A stretch of 5,387 nucleotides of DNA, from contig DUEF01000270.1 in assembly GCA_011176555.1 (NCBI GenBank), positions 1 to 5,387 of the forward strand, given 5' to 3'. The notes below the pieces were generated by a model that was given only the letters and a program-made list of their open reading frames with translations, had not been told where the DNA came from and did not search any database. This DNA comes from Caldilineae bacterium. GTDB lineage: Bacteria; Chloroflexota; Anaerolineae; J102. Below are positions 1-3,857 of the stretch, in pieces. Each line of letters begins with the position of its first letter. Positions within the stretch are counted from its first letter, which is position 1. Position numbers and translations under genes: made by a program.

Positions 1-235
1 CGTCGAAGGATGGAGGAATCCTCCATATCCCACCGTTGCCATTTGTACGTTTCTCCAATTGGTCCAGGTCGTACTCTTTTACGCCATAAGGAGGATCTGT
101 TACGATTGCATGGATGCTTTCTGGAGCTATCCTCCTCATCCACTCAAAACAGTCCGCATGGACGATAACTGACGAATGGAATGTAGTCGAATCGTAGTCG
201 AGAGAAAAACGTTTTTGCATTTTCCTTATGTCCAT
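1..235 (-). CDS. DNA methyltransferase (DPPY motif, N6-A/N4-C type), N-terminal part only
   Basis: Incomplete gene: 78 codons are visible before the left edge. The reading frame is open and shows HADCFEWM (residues 26-33), then SIHAIVTDPPYG (40-51). This pattern (an acidic-Cys motif, a helix, then a strand ending in DPPY) is the N-terminus of site-specific DNA methylases that transfer a methyl group from S-adenosylmethionine to the exocyclic amine of adenine or cytosine. DPPY is the catalytic motif IV. Its position this close to the N-terminus implies the beta-type order, with the SAM-binding FxGxG motif later, outside the window. GGIWRIPPSFD (68-78) continues without a break. The first ATG (235) is chosen over Met6 because AGGAGA lies 5 bases upstream. 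The gene starts 13 bp after the Phd/YefM-like gene, so the two are very probably co-transcribed. Target sequence and any partner restriction enzyme cannot be seen. Confidence 0.85.
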   Translation of the reverse strand, partial: MDIRKMQKRFSLDYDSTTFHSSVIVHADCFEWMRRIAPESIHAIVTDPPYGVKEYDLDQLEKRTNGNGGIWRIPPSFD

Positions 236-240
236 TATGT

Positions 241-246
241 TCTCCT
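241..246 (-). promoter_or_regulatory. Shine-Dalgarno site of the DNA methyltransferase
   Basis: On the minus strand AGGAGA is followed by 5 bases and ATG (233-235). It is the clearest ribosome binding site in the window. It decides the start at 235 rather than the in-frame ATG five codons later. It lies within the 13-base gap after the stop codon of the upstream gene (249-251), so the methylase can be translated independently from a shared transcript. Confidence 0.75.
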
Positions 247-248
247 AT

Positions 249-488
249 TCAACCGATCGTCTCACCAAAATTATAGCTAGGGCTCAGTTCTCGAATCATG
301 TTTCTGAGACTCCGGCGCTCGTCTTCGTGAGCAATAAGTAGCTTTTCGAAACCTGCTAAACTGAGAAAGATGGCCTGGGATGTATTGCGACGTTTGATGA
401 TGTACCGGACATTATTCTGCACCACGTCATCGAGTATCCGGCCGAAGTTATTTTGCGCTGTTGTCGAGGATATCGTTTTTGTGCTCAT
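249..488 (-). CDS. Phd/YefM-family antitoxin-like DNA-binding protein
   Basis: A 79-residue protein. Residues 5-51 (TISSTTAQNNFGRILDDVVQ, then VRYIIKRRN, AIFLSLAGFEKLL) match the N-terminal fold of Phd/YefM antitoxins: a strand, a helix with the A-x-x-N-F-G core, then a strand with the basic turn KRRN, and a strand leading into helix 3. In known systems this domain dimerises and binds its own promoter, and the C-terminal tail neutralises a toxin (Doc or a RelE-like protein). Here residues 52-79 form a short charged tail, and the next gene, 13 bp downstream, is a DNA methylase, not a toxin. No toxin gene fits in the visible sequence. A strong promoter and a tandem repeat lie upstream, as expected for autoregulation. 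The ribosome site is weak (AGAGAC about 6 bases before ATG). Family assignment is firm; its role as a controller of the methylase is inference. Confidence 0.88.
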   Translation of the reverse strand: MSTKTISSTTAQNNFGRILDDVVQNNVRYIIKRRNTSQAIFLSLAGFEKLLIAHEDERRSLRNMIRELSPSYNFGETIG

Positions 489-512
489 GGTTTTGTCTCT
501 AAGTTCTTTATT

Positions 513-530
513 TTAGCTAAGTTGGCTAAA
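513..530 (-). promoter_or_regulatory. Candidate operator: tandem 9-bp repeat over the transcription start
   Basis: On the plus strand, 513-521 (TTAGCTAAG) and 522-530 (TTGGCTAAA) are adjacent 9-base repeats matching at 7 positions; TTAGCTAA is itself a perfect palindrome. The pair begins at the end of the -10 hexamer (530-535) and covers the predicted start point near 523. This is where Phd/YefM proteins typically bind to repress their own operon. Assignment as the binding site of the 249-488 product is inference. Confidence 0.45.
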
Positions 531-558
531 TCATACCGCCATTTGTGTTGACTGTCAA
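530..558 (-). promoter_or_regulatory. Sigma70-type promoter for the Phd/YefM-methylase operon
   Basis: Read on the minus strand: TTGACA (553-558, perfect -35), a 17-base spacer, and TATGAT (530-535, one mismatch to TATAAT). Transcription would start near 523, giving a leader of about 35 bases before the ATG at 488. It is the best promoter match in the window. Its -35 element ends one base before the ATG of the divergent methyltransferase gene at 559. Confidence 0.7.
548..558. repeat. Perfect 5-1-5 palindrome TTGACTGTCAA
   Basis: TTGAC-T-GTCAA is fully symmetric. One arm is the -35 box of the leftward promoter. The other arm (TTGACT, 548-553) would be a -35-like box pointing right. Wider flanks ATTTG (541-545) and CAAAT (556-560) add further inverted symmetry. 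It may be a regulator site or simply two back-to-back -35 elements. No convincing rightward -10 box lies at normal spacing: TACAAT at 576-581 is 22 bases away, inside the gene. Confidence 0.35.
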
Positions 559-1761
559 ATGTCCAATTCGCAATCTACAATCCCTCAATCTTCCGCTTGT
601 CCCGCCTGCAACGCCACCGACCTCTCTGTTTTCTACGAGGTCAGCGCCGCGCCGGTTCATAGCGTCCTGCTGCACTTCGACCGGGACGAAGCGCTGAATT
701 ACCCCACCGGTGACATCCGCCTGGCCTTTTGCCCGACCTGCGGGTTTATCTCGAACATCGCTTTCGATCCCTCCCTGCACGAATACTCCGACCGCTACGA
801 GGAGACTCAGGGCTTTTCGCCCACCTTCGGCGCTTTCCACCGCCGCCTCGCCCAACACCTCATCGACCGCTACGACCTGCACGGCAAGGACATCCTCGAA
901 ATCGGTTGCGGCAAGGGCGAGTTCCTGACGTTGTTGTGCGAGTTGGGCGACAACCGCGGCGTGGGCGTCGATCCCGCTTACGTGCCGGGGCGGCTCGACA
1001 GCCCCGCGGCCGGACGCATCACCTTCATCCGGGATTTCTACTCCGAGCGGTACGCGCATCTCCGGGCCGATTTTGTGGTCTGCAAGATGACGCTAGAGCA
1101 CATCCCCGACGTAGGCGAGTTCGTGAGCATGGTGCGGCGGGCCATCGGTGACCGGCCCGACACGACCGTCTTTTTCCAGATCCCCGAAATCCGCCGCATT
1201 TTGCGCGACCTGGAATTCGTCGATGTCTACTACGAGCATTGCTCCTATTTCAGCGCGGGGTCGCTGGCGCGGCTGTTCCGGCGCAGCGGCTTCGAGGTGC
1301 TCGATCTGTGGACGGATTACGACGACCAATACCTGATGATCGAGGCCCGGCCCGCGGGCGCGCATAATGTGCACCCACATCCGCGCGAGGAGTCCGTGGA
1401 CGCCCTGGCCGCAGATGTCGCCTACTTCGCCGCTAACGTGCAGGTCGAGCTAGACAAATGGTCGGCGGTCATGCAGGATGTTCGAGAGAGCAACAGGCGG
1501 GCGGTGGTGTGGGGCGCGGGCTCCAAGGCCGTGGCTTTTCTCACCAAATTGGGCGTCCGCGATGAGATCCGCTACGCTGTGGACATCAATCCCCACAAAC
1601 ACGGCGCTTTTCTGGCTGGAACCGGCCAGGAGATCGTGGCCCCCGCGTTTTTGCGTGCATACCGGCCCGATCTCGTGATCATCATGAATCCCGTGTACCG
1701 CGAGGAGATCGCAAGCGACCTGGCGGCGATGGGGCTAGAGCCGGAAATCCGTTCTGTGTGA
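559..1761 (+). CDS. SAM-dependent methyltransferase with C-methyltransferase C-terminal domain
   Basis: A 400-residue protein with the three-part layout of sugar C-methyltransferases (TylCIII/TcaB9 type). The N-terminal zinc-binding segment has CPAC (14-17) and CPTCG (58-62), followed by YEETQGFSP (80-88). The SAM-binding core has motif I DILEIGCGKGEF (111-122), acidic D138 and KMTLEHIPD (176-184). YYEHCSYFS (224-232) corresponds to the family's catalytic Tyr/Glu-His region. The C-terminal Rossmann-like domain has AVVWGAGSKAVAFL (315-328), VDINPHKHG (341-349) and DLVIIMNPVY. Length is close to the family norm of about 410. It probably methylates a small molecule, classically a carbon of an NDP-sugar, but no sugar-pathway gene is nearby, so the substrate is open. 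ATG 559 is the only start before the first CxxC and has no Shine-Dalgarno site. Residues 2-12 are encoded by a heptad repeat tract. The gene ends before a hairpin element. Confidence 0.88.
   Translation: MSNSQSTIPQSSACPACNATDLSVFYEVSAAPVHSVLLHFDRDEALNYPTGDIRLAFCPTCGFISNIAFDPSLHEYSDRYEETQGFSPTFGAFHRRLAQHLIDRYDLHGKDILEIGCGKGEFLTLLCELGDNRGVGVDPAYVPGRLDSPAAGRITFIRDFYSERYAHLRADFVVCKMTLEHIPDVGEFVSMVRRAIGDRPDTTVFFQIPEIRRILRDLEFVDVYYEHCSYFSAGSLARLFRRSGFEVLDLWTDYDDQYLMIEARPAGAHNVHPHPREESVDALAADVAYFAANVQVELDKWSAVMQDVRESNRRAVVWGAGSKAVAFLTKLGVRDEIRYAVDINPHKHGAFLAGTGQEIVAPAFLRAYRPDLVIIMNPVYREEIASDLAAMGLEPEIRSV
563..590 (+). repeat. Degenerate heptanucleotide tract (GCAATCC-like) at the start of the methyltransferase gene
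   Basis: CAAT recurs at 564, 571, 578 and 586, giving units CCAATTC, GCAATCT, ACAATCC and CTCAATC with 7, 7 and 8 base spacing. The tract lies just inside the ATG and encodes the low-complexity residues 2-11. A second, cleaner tract of the same unit stands directly upstream of the uvsE start codon (3428-3460, opposite strand). Confidence 0.6.
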
Positions 1762-1818
1762 TCTGCCCTGAAAAAGCGCGTCAATTTCGGCAAACTTCGT
1801 TTGTCAACCAACGGGAGG

Positions 1819-1887
1819 CCTGTCCCGAGTGGAACGAGGGAACTAATCCCCTGGATGACTGGGGGATGTCTCGCTTCACTCGACATG
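1819..1887. repeat. REP-like nested hairpin element, copy 1
   Basis: The 175-base gap after the methyltransferase gene holds an extended imperfect inverted repeat. Bases 1826-1838 pair with 1870-1882 over 13 positions, with one A-C mismatch and one G-T pair; the CGAGTG/CACTCG part is perfect. Inside it ATCCCC (1846-1851) pairs with GGGGAT (1862-1867). Outside it TGT (1821-1823) can pair with ACA (1883-1885) across a bulge. The right half, from CTGGGGGAT to ATGAC, recurs in altered form at 2420-2459, so this is a dispersed element and not a chance hairpin. It codes for nothing recognisable; the remainder of the gap up to 1936 shows no gene. Confidence 0.7.
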
Positions 1888-1895
1888 ACGTTTTT
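1826..1895 (+). terminator. Probable terminator of the methyltransferase gene, built from the REP-like element
   Basis: The long stem described for 1819-1887 is followed after 8 bases by TTTTT (1891-1895). A GC-rich stem with a nearby T-run resembles a rho-independent terminator, though the run is short and not immediately adjacent to the stem. It lies 65 bases downstream of the stop at 1761 and would separate the methyltransferase from the DUF123 gene. Confidence 0.4.
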
Positions 1896-1936
1896 CATCC
1901 TCCGCGGCGCTGGACCGCCAGCATGATGGCTCTATT

Positions 1937-2458
1937 ATGGATTGCGTTTCGACAGTCCCCAAAACGTCCGGCGTTTACGCCCTCATCTTCCGGCTGGATG
2001 CTCCGCTCGAATTGCGAGTTGGTCGTTTGGGGCGGCGAACCCTGCCGGCCGGGCATCTGCTGTATGTCGGCTCTGCTTTCGGCCCCGGCGGATTGCGGGC
2101 GCGCCTGGCCCGGCACCTGCGGGCGCAAAAGCGCATTCACTGGCATATCGACGCCCTGACCAGCGTGCTTTCGCCCGTCGCTTGCCTGTGCGACGCCAGC
2201 GGTCGCCGTTTGGAGTGCTCGTGGGCGCAACGTCTGGCCCACCTGCCCGATGCCTTCATCCCCATCCCCGGCTTTGGCAGCAGCGATTGCCGCTCGGGTT
2301 GCGCCGCCCATCTGATCGCTTTCCCTCCCGATTCTGCGCCCGACCTCGATGCTGAACTCAACCCCTCGCTCATCCTCACCTGCCATGAATACACGCGCTC
2401 AAATCGAAACCGATCATGTAGCTGGGGGATTGCTTCGCCAAAAAGCGGCTCGCAATGA
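1937..2458 (+). CDS. DUF123 / GIY-YIG-like nuclease family protein
   Basis: A 173-residue protein carrying the whole DUF123 signature. GVY (12-14) and YVGSA (43-47) correspond to the GIY and YIG strands. R54/R56 fall where the GIY-YIG catalytic arginine is expected. ARHLR (58-62), HWHID (68-72), ECSW (93-96, with E93 as the likely metal-binding glutamate), GFGSSDC (112-118), C122 and H125 follow in the usual order. Related domains occur alone or fused to endonuclease III-like proteins in bacteria and archaea. They resemble GIY-YIG nucleases, but their activity is not well established, so a nuclease role is inference. ATG 1937 is the first in-frame start and no ribosome site is evident. The conserved domain ends near residue 130-150; the last 13 or so residues are encoded by REP-like copy 2, an apparent late addition. 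It converges on uvsE, with 25 bases between the stop codons. Confidence 0.85.
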   Translation: MDCVSTVPKTSGVYALIFRLDAPLELRVGRLGRRTLPAGHLLYVGSAFGPGGLRARLARHLRAQKRIHWHIDALTSVLSPVACLCDASGRRLECSWAQRLAHLPDAFIPIPGFGSSDCRSGCAAHLIAFPPDSAPDLDAELNPSLILTCHEYTRSNRNRSCSWGIASPKSGSQ

Positions 2459-2466
2459 CAGGCGAG
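2420..2466. repeat. REP-like element, copy 2, overlapping the 3' end of the DUF123 gene
   Basis: CTGGGGGATTGCTTCGCC, then an A-run, then GCGGCTCGCAATGACAGG. ATTGC (2429-2433) pairs with GCAAT (2452-2456), and CGC (2436-2438) with GCG (2445-2447) across an internal loop. It shares CTGGGGGAT, CTCGC and ATGAC, in the same order, with the right half of copy 1. On the other strand it reads GTCATTGCGAGCC...GAAGCAATCCCCC, a repeat form I recall as widespread in several bacterial phyla. The DUF123 stop codon (2456-2458) lies inside it. Confidence 0.6.
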
Positions 2467-2476
2467 GGGTGTTTTT
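2449..2476 (+). terminator. Weak candidate terminator of the DUF123 gene
   Basis: CTCGC (2449-2453) and GCGAG (2462-2466) form a 5-bp GC stem with an 8-base loop, followed by GGGTG and TTTTT (2472-2476). The stem starts inside the last codons. It lies between convergent genes, where termination from both sides is expected, but the stem is short. Confidence 0.3.
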
Positions 2477-2483
2477 GTAAACG

Positions 2484-3422
2484 CTAGCCTATCCGATAGC
2501 GTTCCATCACGTCCGGCGCATAGGCCGCCAGGTGCTGGCGGAATTGCAGCAGCGCCAGGTCGCAGGCTTTGGCCTCCAGCATGATGTCGAAAGGTCTCAT
2601 GCGGGGGAGGGCGCGCAGGAAGTCGATGACGGGGAAGGGATTGAGATAATGACTGTGGCGGTTGAGACGCGGCGGGTGGGGCGAGTTGCGCCGGTCTCGC
2701 ACCATCTCGGTGGCCGGGGTGGCGAGGTGGATTTTCGGCGTCTGACCGGGCGGCCAGGTGGCCAGGCAGGCGGCGAGGGCCTGGGGCGCGGGGATGGCGG
2801 TGGGGTTATGCAACTGGTGGTGGAGCAAGTCGAACACGAGGCGGACGCCGGTTTCCTGGTGCAGCCACAGGCAGTCGGCTACGCCGAAGCGGCGGTCGTC
2901 GTGTTCGAGGACGAGGCGCTGTTGCGTGGCCGCGGGCAGTCGCTCGAACGTTCGTGCAAACCCGGCCAGCGCCCTGGCCCGATCATCGTAATGTCCGCCC
3001 ACATGCACCACGATCACCGCCTCCGCTCCCAAGGCCATCAGGTTCAGCATCCGGGCGAGGGCGTTCAGTTCCACGACGGCGCGAGCCAGACGGTCGGGGT
3101 CAGGCGTGTTGAGCAGGACGTGGGCGGGCGCATGAAAGCTCAGGCGCAGGTCGAGATCCCGGGCCATCCGGCCGATGGTGACGAGATCGCTCTCGCATTC
3201 CGCCAGCTGGTTGTGAAATTGGGGGAGGGCGGGATGCGTGAGGTACGGGGCGAGGTCGCTGCTCATCCGGTACATGCGGATGCGCTGGCTCTGCAGGTAG
3301 AGGAAGATGTCGCGCAAATAAGCCAGGCTGACGGAAAGGTGCGGGTTGTTCCGCCAGCGCCGGCTATCGTGGTTGCGCAGGCCGGGTCGACCGACGATCT
3401 TGACGGAGAAACCGAGGCGCAT
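2484..3422 (-). CDS. uvsE: UvsE-like UV damage endonuclease (UVDE family, TIM barrel)
   Basis: A 312-residue protein, close to the roughly 280-320 of bacterial UVDE. Family enzymes nick DNA 5' of UV photoproducts, starting an alternative excision repair route, and use a metal cluster in a TIM barrel. Visible hallmarks: MRLGF start, YRMSSDLAPY (51-60), LSFHAPAHVLLNTPDP (94-109), VVHVGGHYDDRARAL (138-152), LVLEHDDR (170-177), VFDLLHHQLHNP (196-207), PKIHLA (229-234), HSHYL (256-260) and DIMLEAK (279-285). Likely metal ligands are H97, H140, E173, D198, H201, H232, H258 and E283, with K230 at the modified-lysine position. The A-H pair at 100-101 replaces the Gln-Tyr I recall as damage-probing in the Thermus enzyme, so it may be a divergent branch. 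Start ATG 3422 keeps the conserved RLGF; no Shine-Dalgarno site, and a heptad tract lies directly upstream. AbrB-like and YyaL-like genes lie upstream on the same strand. Confidence 0.88.
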   Translation of the reverse strand: MRLGFSVKIVGRPGLRNHDSRRWRNNPHLSVSLAYLRDIFLYLQSQRIRMYRMSSDLAPYLTHPALPQFHNQLAECESDLVTIGRMARDLDLRLSFHAPAHVLLNTPDPDRLARAVVELNALARMLNLMALGAEAVIVVHVGGHYDDRARALAGFARTFERLPAATQQRLVLEHDDRRFGVADCLWLHQETGVRLVFDLLHHQLHNPTAIPAPQALAACLATWPPGQTPKIHLATPATEMVRDRRNSPHPPRLNRHSHYLNPFPVIDFLRALPRMRPFDIMLEAKACDLALLQFRQHLAAYAPDVMERYRIG

Positions 3423-3427
3423 GGTGG

Positions 3428-3460
3428 GGATTGCGGATTGCGAATTTCAAATTGCGGAAT
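3428..3460 (-). repeat. Heptanucleotide tract directly upstream of uvsE
   Basis: Plus-strand units GGATTGC (3428-3434), GGATTGC (3435-3441), GAATTTC (3442-3448), AAATTGC (3449-3455) and a partial GGAAT (3456-3460). In the uvsE sense this is a run of GCAATCC-like heptads ending 5 bases before the ATG at 3422, where a ribosome site would normally be. It is the same unit as the tract at 563-590. The rest of the 95-base gap to the AbrB-like gene shows no gene and no clear promoter. Confidence 0.7.
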
Positions 3461-3517
3461 GAGCTCGGGGCAGCGCTCGGTAAGCTACGATTTGAGGTGC
3501 GCTAGCTTGTTTCGCAC

Positions 3518-3778
3518 TTAGTATGTTTCAGTGACGTAGCGAACGCGTTGCTCTCGCAGGCTGCTTAGCAACTCTTCCGTGCTCAATCCTGCTTCCAGGC
3601 GCATCCGCTCGATTTCGTTCGCCAGTTCCGGCACGATGGGCGTCATGGGCGTGAGCACAAAGATGCCATCCAGGTCAACCACGTGGTATGTGTCGCCAGT
3701 GCGGATGCCGTATTTTTGTCTGAGTTCGGCAGGGAAGGTGAATGCGCCTCTCTGTTGCATCTGCATGGTTGCGTTCAT
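3518..3778 (-). CDS. AbrB/MazE/SpoVT-type DNA-binding protein
   Basis: An 86-residue protein from ATG 3778. Residues 5-45 (MQMQQRGAFTFPAELRQKYG, then GDTYHVVDLDGIFVLTPM) match the swapped-hairpin AbrB fold: a strand with the basic residue, the F-P-x-x-L-R helix, G-x-x-x-G-D turn, then two strands. Such proteins dimerise on DNA, either as general regulators or as antitoxins of MazF or VapC toxins. Residues 46-86 are a helical, charged tail (ELANEIERMRLEAGLSTEEL) that could serve as a toxin-binding or oligomerisation region. No toxin gene follows; the next gene is uvsE, 95 bp away, so it looks like an orphan regulator. The frame extends upstream to a TTG at 3796 (six more residues), but ATG 3778 is preferred because GGAG lies 10 bases before it and the fold begins just after it. 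An inverted repeat and a possible promoter lie upstream. Confidence 0.82.
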   Translation of the reverse strand: MNATMQMQQRGAFTFPAELRQKYGIRTGDTYHVVDLDGIFVLTPMTPIVPELANEIERMRLEAGLSTEELLSSLREQRVRYVTETY

Positions 3779-3803
3779 GGCTAAACATCTCCGCAAAAGT
3801 GAA

Positions 3804-3818
3804 TGCAGGATTTCTGCA
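3804..3818. promoter_or_regulatory. Inverted repeat in the AbrB-like gene leader, possible operator
   Basis: TGCAG-GATTT-CTGCA is a perfect 5-bp inverted repeat with a 5-base spacer. It lies between the possible -10 element (3824-3829) and the AbrB-like start codon at 3778, a typical place for autoregulation. A match this short can occur by chance. Confidence 0.25.
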
Positions 3819-3823
3819 ACACC

Positions 3824-3852
3824 AGTGTATCAGTATCGGCATCTTGCGACAA
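3824..3852 (-). promoter_or_regulatory. Possible promoter of the AbrB-like gene
   Basis: On the minus strand: TTGTCG (3847-3852), a 17-base spacer, and TACACT (3824-3829) preceded by TG one base upstream, as in an extended -10. Each hexamer matches its consensus at four of six positions. The site begins just after the YyaL stop codon (3858-3860) and would give the AbrB-like gene a transcript of its own. Confidence 0.35.
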
Positions 3853-3857
3853 CTCGG

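Noticed and set aside
548..581. Rightward promoter TTGACT...TACAAT for the methyltransferase
   Set aside because: The spacer is 22 bases and the -10 would lie inside the coding region, upstream of conserved cysteines with no later start codon available.
526..1059. Long minus-strand open frame (177 codons) opposite the methyltransferase gene
   Set aside because: It is the antisense of a strongly recognised coding region in GC-rich DNA. Its translation is low-complexity and shows no domain.
1789..1805. Hairpin GGCAAAC-TTC-GTTTGTC after the methyltransferase stop
   Set aside because: The 7-pair stem includes one G-T pair, but there is no T-run after it and it is AT-rich. The larger element at 1826-1895 is a better terminator.
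1758..2159. 133-codon plus-strand open frame overlapping the end of the methyltransferase and the start of the DUF123 gene
   Set aside because: It runs through the REP-like element and then out of frame through DUF123. The DUF123 frame carries all conserved motifs.
3497..3517. GTGCG/CGCAC inverted repeat just after the AbrB-like stop codon
   Set aside because: Only 5 pairs with an 11-base loop and no T-run on the minus strand, so too weak to call a terminator.
2532..3521. 329-codon plus-strand open frame opposite uvsE
   Set aside because: It covers the uvsE-like gene in antisense and has no recognisable motif, while the minus strand carries the full UVDE signature.
3779..3796. TTG start at 3796 for the AbrB-like protein
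   Set aside because: It has no ribosome site and would add six residues that contain the Shine-Dalgarno site of the better ATG at 3778.
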